Shown here piece by piece: positions 17,748 to 26,652 of a DNA stretch of 64,000 nt. Source of the DNA: Tepidibacillus_B infernus (GTDB lineage: Bacteria > Bacillota > Bacilli > Tepidibacillales > Tepidibacillaceae); assembly GCF_048898065.1 (NCBI RefSeq), contig NZ_JBLWFI010000002.1:1-64000 (forward strand). The letters run 5' to 3'. The stretch's first letter is position 1, and every line of letters starts with the position of its first letter. The translations under genes and the position numbers were made by a program. The notes beneath the pieces were generated by a model. The model saw nothing but the letters and a program-made list of their open reading frames with translations. It was not told the DNA's origin and ran no database searches.

Positions 17748-18782
17748 ATGAAAAGATTCGCGGCAATAATAGTGCTATTAATGTTTGTAGTTCAGATTGT
17801 AGGGTGTAGTAATCAGGCAACAGTTAAAGTAATAAATGAAGAAAAACAGATAGAAAATAAAACAAAGTCTACAGAAATAGAAAAAGAAGAAGTATGGGCA
17901 TCTAAATATACTGCACCATTAACTGGGTTACATGTTGACAATGAAGTTAAAGAAAGAATTATTGGTGTTATGGTAAATAATCATCCAAAAGCAAGACCAC
18001 AAAGTGGTTTGATAGAAGCAGATATGGTATATGAGATCCTTGCTGAAGGAATGATTACCCGGTTTGTAGCATTTTATCAAAGCAAGGCACCAAAAGTAGT
18101 TGGTCCTGTAAGAAGTATACGTCCCTATTATATCGATTTAATCAATGGCTTTGATGGTTTAATCGTACATGCTGGAGCAAGTGAAGCCGCTTATGCGATT
18201 CTACAAAGGGATAACCTACCTGATTTAGATGAAATTAAAAACTCAGGTTCTGCCTTTTGGAGAGTCGATTTTAGGAAAATGCCCCACAACTTATATACAA
18301 GTATAGATAAAATTAGAACTTTTGCAGAAAAGAAAGGATACCGTTCGGAAGGATACATTCCAACCATTCCATTTCTAAAGGAAGATGAAATCGTAACAGG
18401 TACGCCTGCAAAAGAAATTAATATTGAATACTATTCAAAATATATCGTTGGTTATCAATATGATGAAACAAAAAAACAATATAACCGTTATATAAATGGA
18501 CAACCACATACAGATTTAGAAACAGAAGAACAATTAACAGCAAAGAATTTATTAGTGATACGAGCAGAACATAAAATTTTAGATAATGAAGGTAGAAGAA
18601 GTATTAACTTATATGGACCAGGTAAAGGGTATTTGTTTCAAAATGGTGCTATGAAAGAAATCACTTGGGAAAGAAAAGATGGTGTTATTAGGGCTTATGT
18701 TGATGGAAAGGAACAAGGATTACTTCCTGGTCAAACCTGGACGATTGTTGTACAGAACAGCACTCCTGTCTCTTACCAGTAG
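17748..18782 (+). CDS. yerB: DUF3048 lipoprotein YerB
   Basis: A 344-aa extracytoplasmic lipoprotein. The hydrophobic signal peptide ends in lipobox VQIVGC, so the lipid-bearing cysteine is about residue 20. The DUF3048 domain begins near LTGLHVDNE and includes MVNNHPKARPQSG and VGPVRSIRPYY. The function is unknown. It sits directly before yerC and pcrB, as in B. subtilis. No adenine deaminase gene (yerA/adeC) is present upstream. Confidence 0.85.
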   Translation: MKRFAAIIVLLMFVVQIVGCSNQATVKVINEEKQIENKTKSTEIEKEEVWASKYTAPLTGLHVDNEVKERIIGVMVNNHPKARPQSGLIEADMVYEILAEGMITRFVAFYQSKAPKVVGPVRSIRPYYIDLINGFDGLIVHAGASEAAYAILQRDNLPDLDEIKNSGSAFWRVDFRKMPHNLYTSIDKIRTFAEKKGYRSEGYIPTIPFLKEDEIVTGTPAKEINIEYYSKYIVGYQYDETKKQYNRYINGQPHTDLETEEQLTAKNLLVIRAEHKILDNEGRRSINLYGPGKGYLFQNGAMKEITWERKDGVIRAYVDGKEQGLLPGQTWTIVVQNSTPVSYQ

Positions 18783-18931
18783 ACATTTCATCGTTTTAAC
18801 GCGAAAATACAAGACTTGGTACGTCTAACATGTATCCGATTACATTTTTTTGTTTAATGCAAAAAAGTCTACTGGTATGACTATATTTTTTTAAATAAAT
18901 ATGGTACTCTATTGACGAGAGGTGAGAAAAA

Positions 18932-19243
18932 GTGCCATTTGAAAAATTAAAGGATAAAACGGTAGATCAACTATTTAAATCGATACTAGCGCTTGAAACT
19001 TTAGAAGAAGCATATAAATTCTTTGATGATTTATGTACAGTAAATGAAATCCAATCTTTAGCACAGCGTTTAGAAGTGGCTCGCATGTTAACAAGAAGTT
19101 ATACGTATAACCAAATTGAGGCAGAAACAGGGGCGAGTACAGCGACCATTTCAAGGGTAAAAAGATGCCTTAATTATGGAAATGATGGTTACCGTCTAGC
19201 TCTTGATCGAATTTCCAATGACGAAACAAATACTGAAAAGTAA
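18932..19243 (+). CDS. yerC: TrpR-like protein YerC/YecD
   Basis: A 103-aa helical protein of the YerC/TrpR-like family, a presumed DNA-binding regulator. The helix-turn-helix is near residues 60-85 (YNQIEAETGASTATISRVKR). The GTG start follows AGAGGTGAG. A terminator separates it from pcrB. The B. subtilis orthologue has no settled regulon. Confidence 0.85.
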   Translation: MPFEKLKDKTVDQLFKSILALETLEEAYKFFDDLCTVNEIQSLAQRLEVARMLTRSYTYNQIEAETGASTATISRVKRCLNYGNDGYRLALDRISNDETNTEK

Positions 19244-19261
19244 GTCATTACATGGTAAAGT

Positions 19262-19292
19262 AAAGGGGAGTAGTTAAGCTACTTCCCTTTTT
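19262..19292 (+). terminator. terminator after yerC
   Basis: AAAGGGGAGTAG pairs with CTACTTCCCTTT, with a four-base loop region and a T run. Confidence 0.8.
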
Positions 19293-19344
19293 AGATGGAA
19301 AAGAAAGTTAAACTTTTCTTTGATACTGAATGTTGGAGGATTGT

Positions 19345-20040
19345 ATGAGTGGCCAATGGTTATCATCACTTAAACATATGTTTAAATTAGATCCAAATCG
19401 GCCAATTACAGAAGAGCAAGTCAAACAACTTTGTGAATCAGGGACAGATGCAATTCTGATTGGTGGCACTTTAGGAATCACTTATGACGATACGGCTCAG
19501 TTACTACGATGGGTACGAAAATATTCTGCTACAGTTCTTCAGGAAGTATCTGATTTAAAAGCGATTGTTCCAGGATTTGATTATTATTTTATTCCCTTTG
19601 TAGTCAACGCTCAAAACCCAGATTGGATCTTAAATATCCATCAAAAAGCTTTGAAGATGTATGGAGAGTTAATCAATTGGAATCAAGTGTTTGTAGAAGG
19701 ATATGTGGTTTTAAATCAGCAATCTTCAGTTGCAAAGTTGACCGAAAGTAGAACAGATTTGGATTTAGAAGATGTTTTGGCGTATGCTAGAATCGTAGAC
19801 CAAATGTTGAAGTTACCAATCCTTTATATTGAATATAGTGGAGCATATGGAAATCCTGATTGGCTCAAAGAAATAAAAAATATCGTTCAGCAGTCTAAGA
19901 TCTTCTATGGTGGGGGAATTGATTCAATTGAAAAATCAGTAGAGATGAGCCAATATGCAGATACAATTATAATTGGCAATTTAATCTATGAAGACTTTGA
20001 ATTGGCTATGAAGACAGTGAAAAACATTAATGAAGTATAA
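19345..20040 (+). CDS. pcrB: heptaprenylglyceryl phosphate synthase
   Basis: A 231-aa TIM-barrel prenyltransferase that attaches heptaprenyl to glycerol-1-phosphate, giving an archaeal-type ether lipid precursor. The N-terminal HMFKLDPNRPI, GTDAILIGGTLG and C-terminal YGGGIDS phosphate motifs are typical. The ATG at 19345 follows TTGGAGGAT. In B. subtilis pcrB is immediately followed by pcrA; here about 9.1 kb of other genes intervene. Confidence 0.92.
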   Translation: MSGQWLSSLKHMFKLDPNRPITEEQVKQLCESGTDAILIGGTLGITYDDTAQLLRWVRKYSATVLQEVSDLKAIVPGFDYYFIPFVVNAQNPDWILNIHQKALKMYGELINWNQVFVEGYVVLNQQSSVAKLTESRTDLDLEDVLAYARIVDQMLKLPILYIEYSGAYGNPDWLKEIKNIVQQSKIFYGGGIDSIEKSVEMSQYADTIIIGNLIYEDFELAMKTVKNINEV

Positions 20041-20047
20041 AAATAAA

Positions 20048-20076
20048 TTGACAAAATCATGTATATCAGATATTTT
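20048..20076 (+). promoter_or_regulatory. promoter of the thiC transcript
   Basis: -35 TTGACA (20048-20053), 17-bp spacer, -10 TATTTT (20071-20076), ending about 18 bases before the TPP aptamer. Confidence 0.6.
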
Positions 20077-20093
20077 TACATTATAAACTGAAT

Positions 20094-20184
20094 ATGCGGG
20101 AGCTTGGGGAACTGGGCTGAGAGGATAACTATACCGTTATCGACCGTTGAACCTGAACTGGATAATGCCAGCGGAGGAATGGAC
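20094..20184 (+). promoter_or_regulatory. TPP riboswitch (thi box)
   Basis: Conserved segments CGGGAGCTTGGGG, GGGCTGAGAGGA, GACCGTTGAACCTGAACTGG and ATAATGCCAGCGGAGGAA appear in the canonical order of a TPP aptamer. A terminator hairpin follows at 20209, so thiamine pyrophosphate should stop transcription before thiC. Confidence 0.95.
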
Positions 20185-20208
20185 GTACGTATAACATGTA
20201 CAATTACT

Positions 20209-20237
20209 AGGCCGCCTATTTATCTAGGTGGCCTTTT
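20209..20237 (+). terminator. TPP riboswitch terminator
   Basis: AGGCCGCCTA (20209-20218) pairs with TAGGTGGCCT (20225-20234), followed by T residues. It is the expression platform for thiC. Confidence 0.85.
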
Positions 20238-20312
20238 TACATGTTTTCCCTTCGCCTTATTAGAAAAGGTTCGAATTAGTAGATAAGAACTTTTCAAAGA
20301 GGAGGTACAAAT

Positions 20313-22013
20313 ATGTCAAGTAATACAAACCAGCAAATTTCTGTTTCTATGTCTTCTTTTCCAGGGAGTAAAAAAGTCTATGTTCAAGGCTCTAGACCTG
20401 ATATTAGGGTTCCTATGCGGCAAATAGAATTATCCCCTTCATCAGAGTCGTATGGTAAAGAAAAAAACCTTCCTGTCCGTGTATATGACACAAGTGGTCC
20501 TTACACTGATCCATCATTTGTAGTAGATATTCAACAAGGGTTACCTAAAGTTCGTCGTCAATGGATTTTAGAACGCGGTGATGTGGAAGAATACGAAGAT
20601 CGCAACCATTTGCGTGCAAAACCAGGAAGGAACGTTACTCAATTGCATTATGCTCGTCAGGGAATGATTACCCCAGAAATGGAATTTGTTTCGATTCGAG
20701 AAAATGTTTCACCTGAATTTGTACGGCAAGAAGTTGCAAGTGGACGTGCCATTATTCCTGCAAATATTAACCACCCAGAAAGTGAACCGATGATCATTGG
20801 CCGTAATTTCCATGTAAAAATCAATGCGAATATTGGCAACTCTGCTGTCTCATCTTCCATCAAAGAAGAAGTAGAAAAAATGACATGGGCAATCCATTGG
20901 GGAGCAGATACGGTGATGGATCTCTCCACAGGTCAAAATATTCATGAGACGCGTGAGTGGATTCTTCGTAATTCCCCAGTTCCTATTGGGACTGTTCCTA
21001 TCTACCAAGCACTTGAGAAAGTGAATGGAAAAGCTGAAGACTTAACTTGGGAAATATTTCGAGAGACATTAATTGAGCAAGCAGAACAAGGAGTAGATTA
21101 TTTCACCATTCATGCAGGCGTTTTGTTACGTTATATTCCTATGACAGCAAAACGTGTAACAGGGATTGTTTCTCGGGGTGGATCGATCATGGCTGCTTGG
21201 TGTCTTGCCCACCATGAAGAAAATTTTCTCTATACTCATTTTGAAGAGATTTGTAAAATAGTGAAAACTTATGATGTAGCCTTATCCCTTGGTGATGGTT
21301 TACGTCCAGGCTCAATTGCTGACGCAAATGATGAAGCTCAATTTGCTGAGTTACAAACCCTTGGTGAACTGACAAAGATTGCTTGGGAGCATGATGTTCA
21401 AGTGATGATCGAAGGGCCGGGACATGTTCCTATGCATAAAATTAAAGAAAATGTAGAACGTCAGCTTGAAGTTTGTCACGAAGCTCCATTTTATACATTA
21501 GGCCCACTTACAACTGATATTGCACCAGGTTATGATCATATTACTTCAGCTATTGGCGCAGCTATGATCGCTTGGTTTGGTACAGCCATGCTTTGCTATG
21601 TTACACCAAAAGAACACCTTGGGCTGCCTAACAAACAAGATGTACGGGAAGGGGTTATTGCATATAAGATCGCTGCTCATGCAGCAGATTTAGCAAAAGG
21701 ACACCCGGGTGCACAAATAAGAGATGATGCACTTTCCAAAGCACGTTTTGAATTCCGTTGGTATGATCAGTTTAATCTATCCCTTGATCCGGAACGGGCA
21801 ATGGAATATCATGACGAAACCCTTCCTGCTGAATCAGCAAAAACAGTACATTTTTGCTCGATGTGTGGACCAAAATTCTGTAGTATGCGAATTACCCAGG
21901 ACATTCGAGAATACGCAAAAAATAAAGATCTCTCATTAGAAAAGGCGATTGATGAAGGATTAAAAGAAAAAGCAGAAGAATTTAGAGAAAATGGAAAGAA
22001 GATTTATTTATAA
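20313..22013 (+). CDS. thiC: phosphomethylpyrimidine synthase ThiC
   Basis: A 566-aa radical-SAM enzyme converting AIR to HMP phosphate for thiamine. The C-terminal cluster motif CSMCGPKFC (CX2CX4C) binds the 4Fe-4S cluster. Central motifs include DTVMDLSTG, SRGGSIMAAWC and IEGPGHVPMHK. RBS AGAGGAGG. Its substrate AIR is the product of PurM from the pur operon. Controlled by the TPP riboswitch above. Confidence 0.96.
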   Translation: MSSNTNQQISVSMSSFPGSKKVYVQGSRPDIRVPMRQIELSPSSESYGKEKNLPVRVYDTSGPYTDPSFVVDIQQGLPKVRRQWILERGDVEEYEDRNHLRAKPGRNVTQLHYARQGMITPEMEFVSIRENVSPEFVRQEVASGRAIIPANINHPESEPMIIGRNFHVKINANIGNSAVSSSIKEEVEKMTWAIHWGADTVMDLSTGQNIHETREWILRNSPVPIGTVPIYQALEKVNGKAEDLTWEIFRETLIEQAEQGVDYFTIHAGVLLRYIPMTAKRVTGIVSRGGSIMAAWCLAHHEENFLYTHFEEICKIVKTYDVALSLGDGLRPGSIADANDEAQFAELQTLGELTKIAWEHDVQVMIEGPGHVPMHKIKENVERQLEVCHEAPFYTLGPLTTDIAPGYDHITSAIGAAMIAWFGTAMLCYVTPKEHLGLPNKQDVREGVIAYKIAAHAADLAKGHPGAQIRDDALSKARFEFRWYDQFNLSLDPERAMEYHDETLPAESAKTVHFCSMCGPKFCSMRITQDIREYAKNKDLSLEKAIDEGLKEKAEEFRENGKKIYL

Positions 22014-22037
22014 ATTGGATCAACCAACTGTCTATAG

Positions 22038-22080
22038 TAAAAAAGAAGGTGCCCTATACAAAAATGGCATCTTCTTTTTC
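22038..22080. terminator. bidirectional terminator between thiC and the thiamine-binding gene
   Basis: AAAAGAAGGTGCC pairs with GGCATCTTCTTTT, with T runs on the plus strand and on the opposite strand as well. It can serve both convergent genes. Confidence 0.8.
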
Positions 22081-22091
22081 GTTTTTTAACG

Positions 22092-22391
22092 TCAATGTAA
22101 AGATTGTTGAACGACTTCGACTTGATGAGTCATGTTTATAGTCTTATCTGTTCGATCATCAATACTCATATTGGTGATAACACGACTTACTCCATTGGAA
22201 AGTGCATCTTGATGAATTTCTTTTGCGATCTCCATTAATTGGTTTAGATCTCCTTCAATAATGGTTGCTGTAGGCATAACCTGATACTTTAATCCTTTCT
22301 GTTCAATGAGTTGAACAGCATGAGAAACGTGAGAACTAAAACTAGGTGTATTTGTACCAACAGGAACTACACTAATTTCAAGTAAAGGCAC
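22092..22391 (-). CDS. MTH1187/YkoF-type thiamine-binding protein
   Basis: A 99-aa cytoplasmic ferredoxin-like protein of the UPF0045 (MTH1187) family, members of which bind thiamine or HMP. The start MPLLEISVVPVGT, the YQVMPTATIIEGD stretch and VITNMSIDDR are family features. It is convergent with riboswitch-controlled thiC, which supports a role in thiamine sensing or carrying. No riboswitch is visible on its own side. Confidence 0.8.
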   Translation of the reverse strand: MPLLEISVVPVGTNTPSFSSHVSHAVQLIEQKGLKYQVMPTATIIEGDLNQLMEIAKEIHQDALSNGVSRVITNMSIDDRTDKTINMTHQVEVVQQSLH

Positions 22392-22573
22392 GTATGATCA
22401 CTCCTTAACTAAGATTAGGGATACATCCATAGAATGTTTATAAAAACAAAATTTATACAAAAAATTTTATTTTTGTGTAGCAATTTTCTTTAAAGATCAT
22501 GTGTTATAATTTCTTTATGTAAAATGATTGATTATATTTAGGCAGATAATTAAAAATAATAGGAGTGTATCAG

Positions 22574-23347
22574 ATGTCTTATAAAATCGTATTTTTTGAT
22601 ATAGACGGAACATTAGTGAATGAAGAAAAGCAGATTCCAAACGATACCAAAGAGGCGATTAAGCGTTTAAAAGAACGAGGAATCGAAGTGGCCATTGCGA
22701 CAGGTAGAGCGCCATTTCATTTTACAAAGATAAGAGAAGAACTAGGAATCGATTCATTTGTCTCTTTTAATGGTTCTTACGTGGTATATAAAGGGGAAGT
22801 CATCTATCATCATCCATTTCGCCAAGAAGACCTATCCTTGCTTGAACAGGAGGCAAAACGTAGAAAGCATACGATGGTTTTTCTAAGTCACAAGGATTTT
22901 TTTGCGAATGTGGATCAAGATCTACATGTGATTCAGTCCTTTCATTCTCTTAAGCTAACCCCGCCAAAATATCGTCAACAATATTGGCAGGAAGAAACGA
23001 TTTACCAAGCCTTGCTTTACTGTGAAGCAGATGAGGAAAAGTACTATCACGATCATTATCCTCATTTTCATTTTGTTCGTTGGCACCAATACTCCATGGA
23101 TGTGATTCCAAAAGGTGGATCTAAAGCAAAGGGAATTGAGATGTTCCTTCGTAAACTAGACATTAATCCTTCAGAGGCTGTAGCCTTTGGTGATGGTTTG
23201 AATGATCGAGAAATGCTGTCCTTCGTAGGAGCGGGTGTGGCCATGGGAAATGCTCATGAAGAAGTAAAACCATTTGCCAAATTCACTACAAAACATGTAG
23301 ATGAAGGTGGAATCCGCTTTGGCTTAAAGCAATTACAATTGATTTAG
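22574..23347 (+). CDS. Cof-type HAD-IIB phosphatase
   Basis: A 257-aa haloacid dehalogenase-like phosphatase. Motif I is DIDGTL (catalytic aspartate), motif II ATGRAP, the lysine lies in PKGGSKAKGI, and motif III FGDGLNDREM. The large cap between residues about 80 and 180 marks the Cof/IIB subtype. Substrates of such enzymes are sugar phosphates, FMN or the pyridoxal phosphate kind; the specific one is unknown. The ATG at 22574 is 8 nt after AGGAG. Confidence 0.88.
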   Translation: MSYKIVFFDIDGTLVNEEKQIPNDTKEAIKRLKERGIEVAIATGRAPFHFTKIREELGIDSFVSFNGSYVVYKGEVIYHHPFRQEDLSLLEQEAKRRKHTMVFLSHKDFFANVDQDLHVIQSFHSLKLTPPKYRQQYWQEETIYQALLYCEADEEKYYHDHYPHFHFVRWHQYSMDVIPKGGSKAKGIEMFLRKLDINPSEAVAFGDGLNDREMLSFVGAGVAMGNAHEEVKPFAKFTTKHVDEGGIRFGLKQLQLI

Positions 23348-23388
23348 TCAGTTATTGATTTTCAGATGAAGATCTTATCATCATTTTC

Positions 23389-23434
23389 AGCTTGTAGATA
23401 AAGTCTTTTATAAGATTAGTCTACAAGCTTTTTT
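23389..23434 (+). terminator. terminator after HAD phosphatase
   Basis: AGCTTGTAGA pairs with TCTACAAGCT, followed by TTTTT. Confidence 0.85.
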
Positions 23435-23642
23435 GTTTGATTTTTAAATTTTTAAAAATTTAAGGAACTATTTTTAAATTCGCATCGTCAATATTATTGA
23501 AAACAACAGGAGTAACTTCAATGGATACGTAATAGATAAAGAACTCCTATGACTTAATAGGAAATAGCTATTTATTGTGATGAAGTAAAGCATGGGAAAT
23601 CCCCTGCTTCCTGAAATCATTTTAGACTTAGTTGGGGTGAAT

Positions 23643-23906
23643 ATGTTGAAGAGTTTTTATATAGGTCTTTTAATTGTTAGCTGGATTATTTTTTCCTTAA
23701 TATTCACGAATGATTTTAATCATAAGGAATTTGAACCTAATAAGGAAGAGGTAAAAACCGGAGAAATAAAAGAAGTAACAAGATTAAATGAAAATGGTGA
23801 AAAGTTCAATATACCCGTAGCAGATTTTATGAGAATTCTAGAAGAAAGCAGAATAAAACAAGTAGAAGCAGAAAAACAAAAAATTAAAATAAATGATAAC
23901 AAATAA
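23643..23906 (+). CDS. small membrane-anchored hypothetical protein
   Basis: An 87-aa protein starting at the ATG at 23643, with one N-terminal membrane helix (about residues 4-22) and a highly charged, Lys/Glu-rich remainder. I do not recognise a family. The RBS is weak (TTGGGGTGA). A longer reading from an ATG at 23592 is possible but adds an unremarkable segment. Confidence 0.5.
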   Translation: MLKSFYIGLLIVSWIIFSLIFTNDFNHKEFEPNKEEVKTGEIKEVTRLNENGEKFNIPVADFMRILEESRIKQVEAEKQKIKINDNK

Positions 23907-24002
23907 GTCTTTTGTGTTTGTATATTTTTTGAAGATGCTTGAACGAATTAAAAACTAAGGAACTTTACGTATATCCCCATATATATTTATTTAGATGTCT
24001 CT

Positions 24003-24037
24003 ATTAGCCCTGTGGATCTGTTAAACACAGGGCTAAT
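24003..24037. repeat. 12-bp inverted repeat hairpin
   Basis: ATTAGCCCTGTG pairs perfectly with CACAGGGCTAAT across an 11-nt loop. There is no good T tract on either side, so termination is uncertain. The rest of the 23907-24255 gap is AT-rich and shows no gene that I recognise. Confidence 0.6.
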
Positions 24038-24255
24038 ATACTACTTAATTAACCATTCAGTCACTAATGATCCCCAAAAATATGGGTCTTTTCTCTCAAT
24101 TTAAAAAAATTAAATTTTTTCGCAACGATTACTAAGTTTGTTGAGTCTATATTATAAAGGAGTCTCCAAACTTTTCCAAGTGTTAATAGAAAAGAGCTAA
24201 AAAAGCATGAAACTTTTTGTTACATAATTGTTTCGTGTTGGGGAGGAAAGCCATA

Positions 24256-24825
24256 GTGTTAAAATCTGTAATGGCAAAAATTCAGAAGAAGGATGAAGAA
24301 TCTAAACGAATCTTATTTGAAATGTTTCATGAGCAAGTGTATCGTAAAGCATACTTCATTACTAAAGATCACTATCTAGCTCAGGATATCTTGCAAGAAA
24401 CCTTTCTTAAGGCGTTTAATCATATGGATCAACTGAAAAATTATGAAAGTGTCGGTACATGGTTATCTGTAATTGTAACACGAACTGCTATTGACATGAT
24501 TCGCAAACAAAAAAGATCTAACGGTATTCCGACAGAGGATACCTTCTTAGAAAAGGAGATTGTCTCACAACCATTATCTAGTTCTGTTGAATCTGAGATT
24601 GAGCTGGTATGGTTAAAAGAAAATCTTCGATTTGCGATCAACGAGTTACCAGCTAATTTTCGTGCGGTTATTATTTTAAAATATGGACATGAGTTAAAAG
24701 AACAAGAAATTGCGAAGATACTTGGAGAGAATATTGGTACGGTTAAGTCTAGAATCTATCGGGCAAAAAACAAATTAAAATCCCTTCTGTTAAGCTCAGA
24801 TAACATGGATGGTGATTCTTTATGA
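24256..24825 (+). CDS. ECF-type RNA polymerase sigma factor
   Basis: A 189-aa sigma-70 family factor with region 2 (DHYLAQDILQETFLKAF) and region 4 helix-turn-helix (EQEIAKILGENIGTVKSRIY). The GTG at 24256 follows GGGAGGAAAG. The downstream gene starts at its stop codon (ATGA) and encodes a membrane protein with a cytoplasmic N-terminus, the classical ECF sigma/anti-sigma pairing. The signal it answers to is not evident. Confidence 0.9.
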   Translation: MLKSVMAKIQKKDEESKRILFEMFHEQVYRKAYFITKDHYLAQDILQETFLKAFNHMDQLKNYESVGTWLSVIVTRTAIDMIRKQKRSNGIPTEDTFLEKEIVSQPLSSSVESEIELVWLKENLRFAINELPANFRAVIILKYGHELKEQEIAKILGENIGTVKSRIYRAKNKLKSLLLSSDNMDGDSL

Positions 24826-25589
24826 AGAAAAAAGACGTGAATATCGATCATTTAATGAAGGAAATTATTGAGGAGGAACTTAAAAACAGTCCCCCGCCAC
24901 TTGTTTCAAAAGAAGAGACATGGGAAAATATACGTCATATGCTGTATTCCCAAAATAGCAATTCCTTAAAGTTTCAGAAACGAATGAAGCGTATTAGTGT
25001 TGTAATTATTAGTGTTTTTATACTTGCTGCGTTCTTTTATCAATCTCCGAATGCATCGGCATTTGATTGGATTTCAAAATTCTTTTTAAAGGCTCAAGGT
25101 ACGATTACCGATTTAACAGGGAAAATTGGGCAGCCAATTTCCTCAAACAGTAATGGACCGAAGCCAGAGGCTCAGGTTTTAAATAAACAAATAAAAGTGG
25201 AAGATATGAGTCTAACAGAAGCACAAAAAATGATTGATGGTTTCACAATCAATGTTCCTAAAAAAGTTCCCCCCGGATTTGAACTTAGCTATGTTTCTGT
25301 GATCAGAGTGGGTGATCGAAAAAGCAATGAGATCAAACTTCATTATAAAAATGAACAACAAACATTTTCTATACAGGAAATTTTCGTTAAAGACCAAATG
25401 GGTTATTCATTTGGAGTAGATAATGAAGACACTGTTATAAAAGAGGTTAATATCAATGGAATAAAGGGAACAATGTTTACATTTAAAGATGGGACAAAAA
25501 AAATAATTTGGGTTCATCAAGACGTTCAATTTTTAATAGAAAGTCAATTATCAGATCATGAAATGTTAGAAATAGCTAAGTCTATCTGA
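24822..25589 (+). CDS. putative membrane anti-sigma factor, DUF4367-like C-terminus
   Basis: A 255-aa protein: a cytoplasmic N-terminus of about 58 residues, one membrane helix near residues 59-76 (VVIISVFILAAFFYQ), then an extracytoplasmic domain resembling DUF4367 (GFTINVPKKVPPGFELSYV; FLIESQLS). It overlaps the sigma gene by 4 nt. The N-terminus carries no obvious zinc HXXXCXXC motif, so it is not a ZAS-type anti-sigma. The assignment rests on context and topology. Confidence 0.65.
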   Translation: MKKKDVNIDHLMKEIIEEELKNSPPPLVSKEETWENIRHMLYSQNSNSLKFQKRMKRISVVIISVFILAAFFYQSPNASAFDWISKFFLKAQGTITDLTGKIGQPISSNSNGPKPEAQVLNKQIKVEDMSLTEAQKMIDGFTINVPKKVPPGFELSYVSVIRVGDRKSNEIKLHYKNEQQTFSIQEIFVKDQMGYSFGVDNEDTVIKEVNINGIKGTMFTFKDGTKKIIWVHQDVQFLIESQLSDHEMLEIAKSI

Positions 25590-25605
25590 AAGATAGGGTC
25601 AAGAA

Positions 25606-25633
25606 AAAGAGGGCATCAAAAAAATGCCCTCTA
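25606..25633 (-). terminator. terminator of the minus-strand secreted protein gene
   Basis: Read on the minus strand, AGAGGGCAT pairs with ATGCCCTCT and is followed by TTTTTCTTG. On the plus strand the same hairpin lacks a good T tract but may help end the sigma operon. Confidence 0.7.
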
Positions 25634-25637
25634 GTTA

Positions 25638-26144
25638 TTATTTTAAATAAATGTATGTAGATACTGAACTTGTTTCCTCCACCGTTCCGTTTTCAATAAT
25701 GTAATGAATTCCTCTTGTTCGGTAATAAAACCCGCTAGAAACTGCTACGTCATCAGTGCCTGCAACATGAGATGTGTTTGATTGTTTAAATTCCCCTACG
25801 TGCACTAAGTCAACCCATTTCCCTTGTCCTGAATCCCAATATTGTAAATAAAGGTCAACTGAAATTGTCTCTACTGTTGAGTAAGAATCAGTAAAACCAC
25901 TAACATTTACGATATTCACAGATAAATTATTAATGTTTGTATTCCAGCTTTTTATATACTGTGTGGACTGAATCTCAATACTTTCTTCCATAGAACCAAA
26001 ATTAGAATTTTTAGACGGGTTCCCTTCCGTTGGTGCTGAAGGAACCTTGGTTTTATCTGCAGCTAAACTAGTATCAGTAAAAAAAACACCAGAAATCATC
26101 CATGCAGTTAGTAATAAAATACCGACTTTTTTTAGTTGTTTCAC
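25638..26144 (-). CDS. secreted hypothetical protein
   Basis: A 168-aa protein with a Sec signal peptide (KKVGILLLTAWMISGVFF, cleavage likely after SLAA). The mature part is rich in Ser, Thr and Val and ends in a tyrosine-rich GFYYRTRGIHYI segment. It may belong to the DUF6147-type secreted proteins of Firmicutes, but I am not certain. The GTG start is set by an AGGAGG RBS 8 nt upstream. It is convergent to the sigma/anti-sigma operon and could be a target. Confidence 0.65.
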   Translation of the reverse strand: MKQLKKVGILLLTAWMISGVFFTDTSLAADKTKVPSAPTEGNPSKNSNFGSMEESIEIQSTQYIKSWNTNINNLSVNIVNVSGFTDSYSTVETISVDLYLQYWDSGQGKWVDLVHVGEFKQSNTSHVAGTDDVAVSSGFYYRTRGIHYIIENGTVEETSSVSTYIYLK

Positions 26145-26190
26145 CTTGTATACCTCCTAGAGATTTTTTCATTAGATAGACGTAATAAAA

Positions 26191-26279
26191 AGAAAAATCG
26201 TTCCCGATTTTTAATAATATTTTTAAAATGGGAACTATTTTTTCATTGTTGACGTCTACCTAATAAAATCATCACCAAA
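26191..26279 (+). repeat. 89-bp direct repeat, copy 1
   Basis: The segment AGAAAAATCGTTCCCG... to ...ATCATCACCAAA recurs at 27391-27479 with two substitutions, exactly 1200 bp downstream. Inside, GTTCCC at the left and GGGAAC in the middle can form a long AT-rich hairpin. The two copies bracket a secreted-protein gene. The rest of 26145-26652 contains only a possible 28-codon ORF. Confidence 0.9.
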
Positions 26280-26398
26280 ATGATTTTGGTCGACCAATTG
26301 GTTATGATTTAGAAAGATCTTGTATAAAAGGATCTAAAAAAATATTTTCCTTTTAAATTTTTAAAAAGGTAAATATGAAAAAGGGAGGTGGACATGCT

Positions 26399-26485
26399 AT
26401 GAGGCATATAAGGTCACCGGACAAATTAAATAAGGGTTCCTTATACCTCCAAAAGATTAAGCAGCTAAACCTAATGATTGGATAA
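26399..26485 (+). CDS. possible 28-aa small ORF
   Basis: ATG at 26399 follows a strong GGGAGGTGG RBS by about 8 nt and reads 28 codons to TAA. The peptide is basic (MRHIRSPDKLNKG start) without a membrane helix. Only the RBS and spacing support it. It could be a leader peptide or a chance ORF. Confidence 0.25.
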   Translation: MRHIRSPDKLNKGSLYLQKIKQLNLMIG

Positions 26486-26652
26486 ATATACGGAGCCTCT
26501 AACGACTATTATAAGTGTTCTAAAAAATTTTTTACAATAATTCTTTTTTGCGATAGTTAAAAAAGTTGTTTACTCAATGATTGAACATAAGGATTAAACC
26601 AGTTGATGTACAATTTTGTATTTCTAAAGTTATGAATGGAATGGTGATAATT

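Noticed and set aside
24208..24236. TGAAAC ... CGT as an ECF-type autoregulatory promoter before the sigma gene
   Set aside because: The spacing between TGAAAC and CGT is 20 nt, four more than the usual 16 for SigW-like promoters, and the start site would fall inside the RBS.
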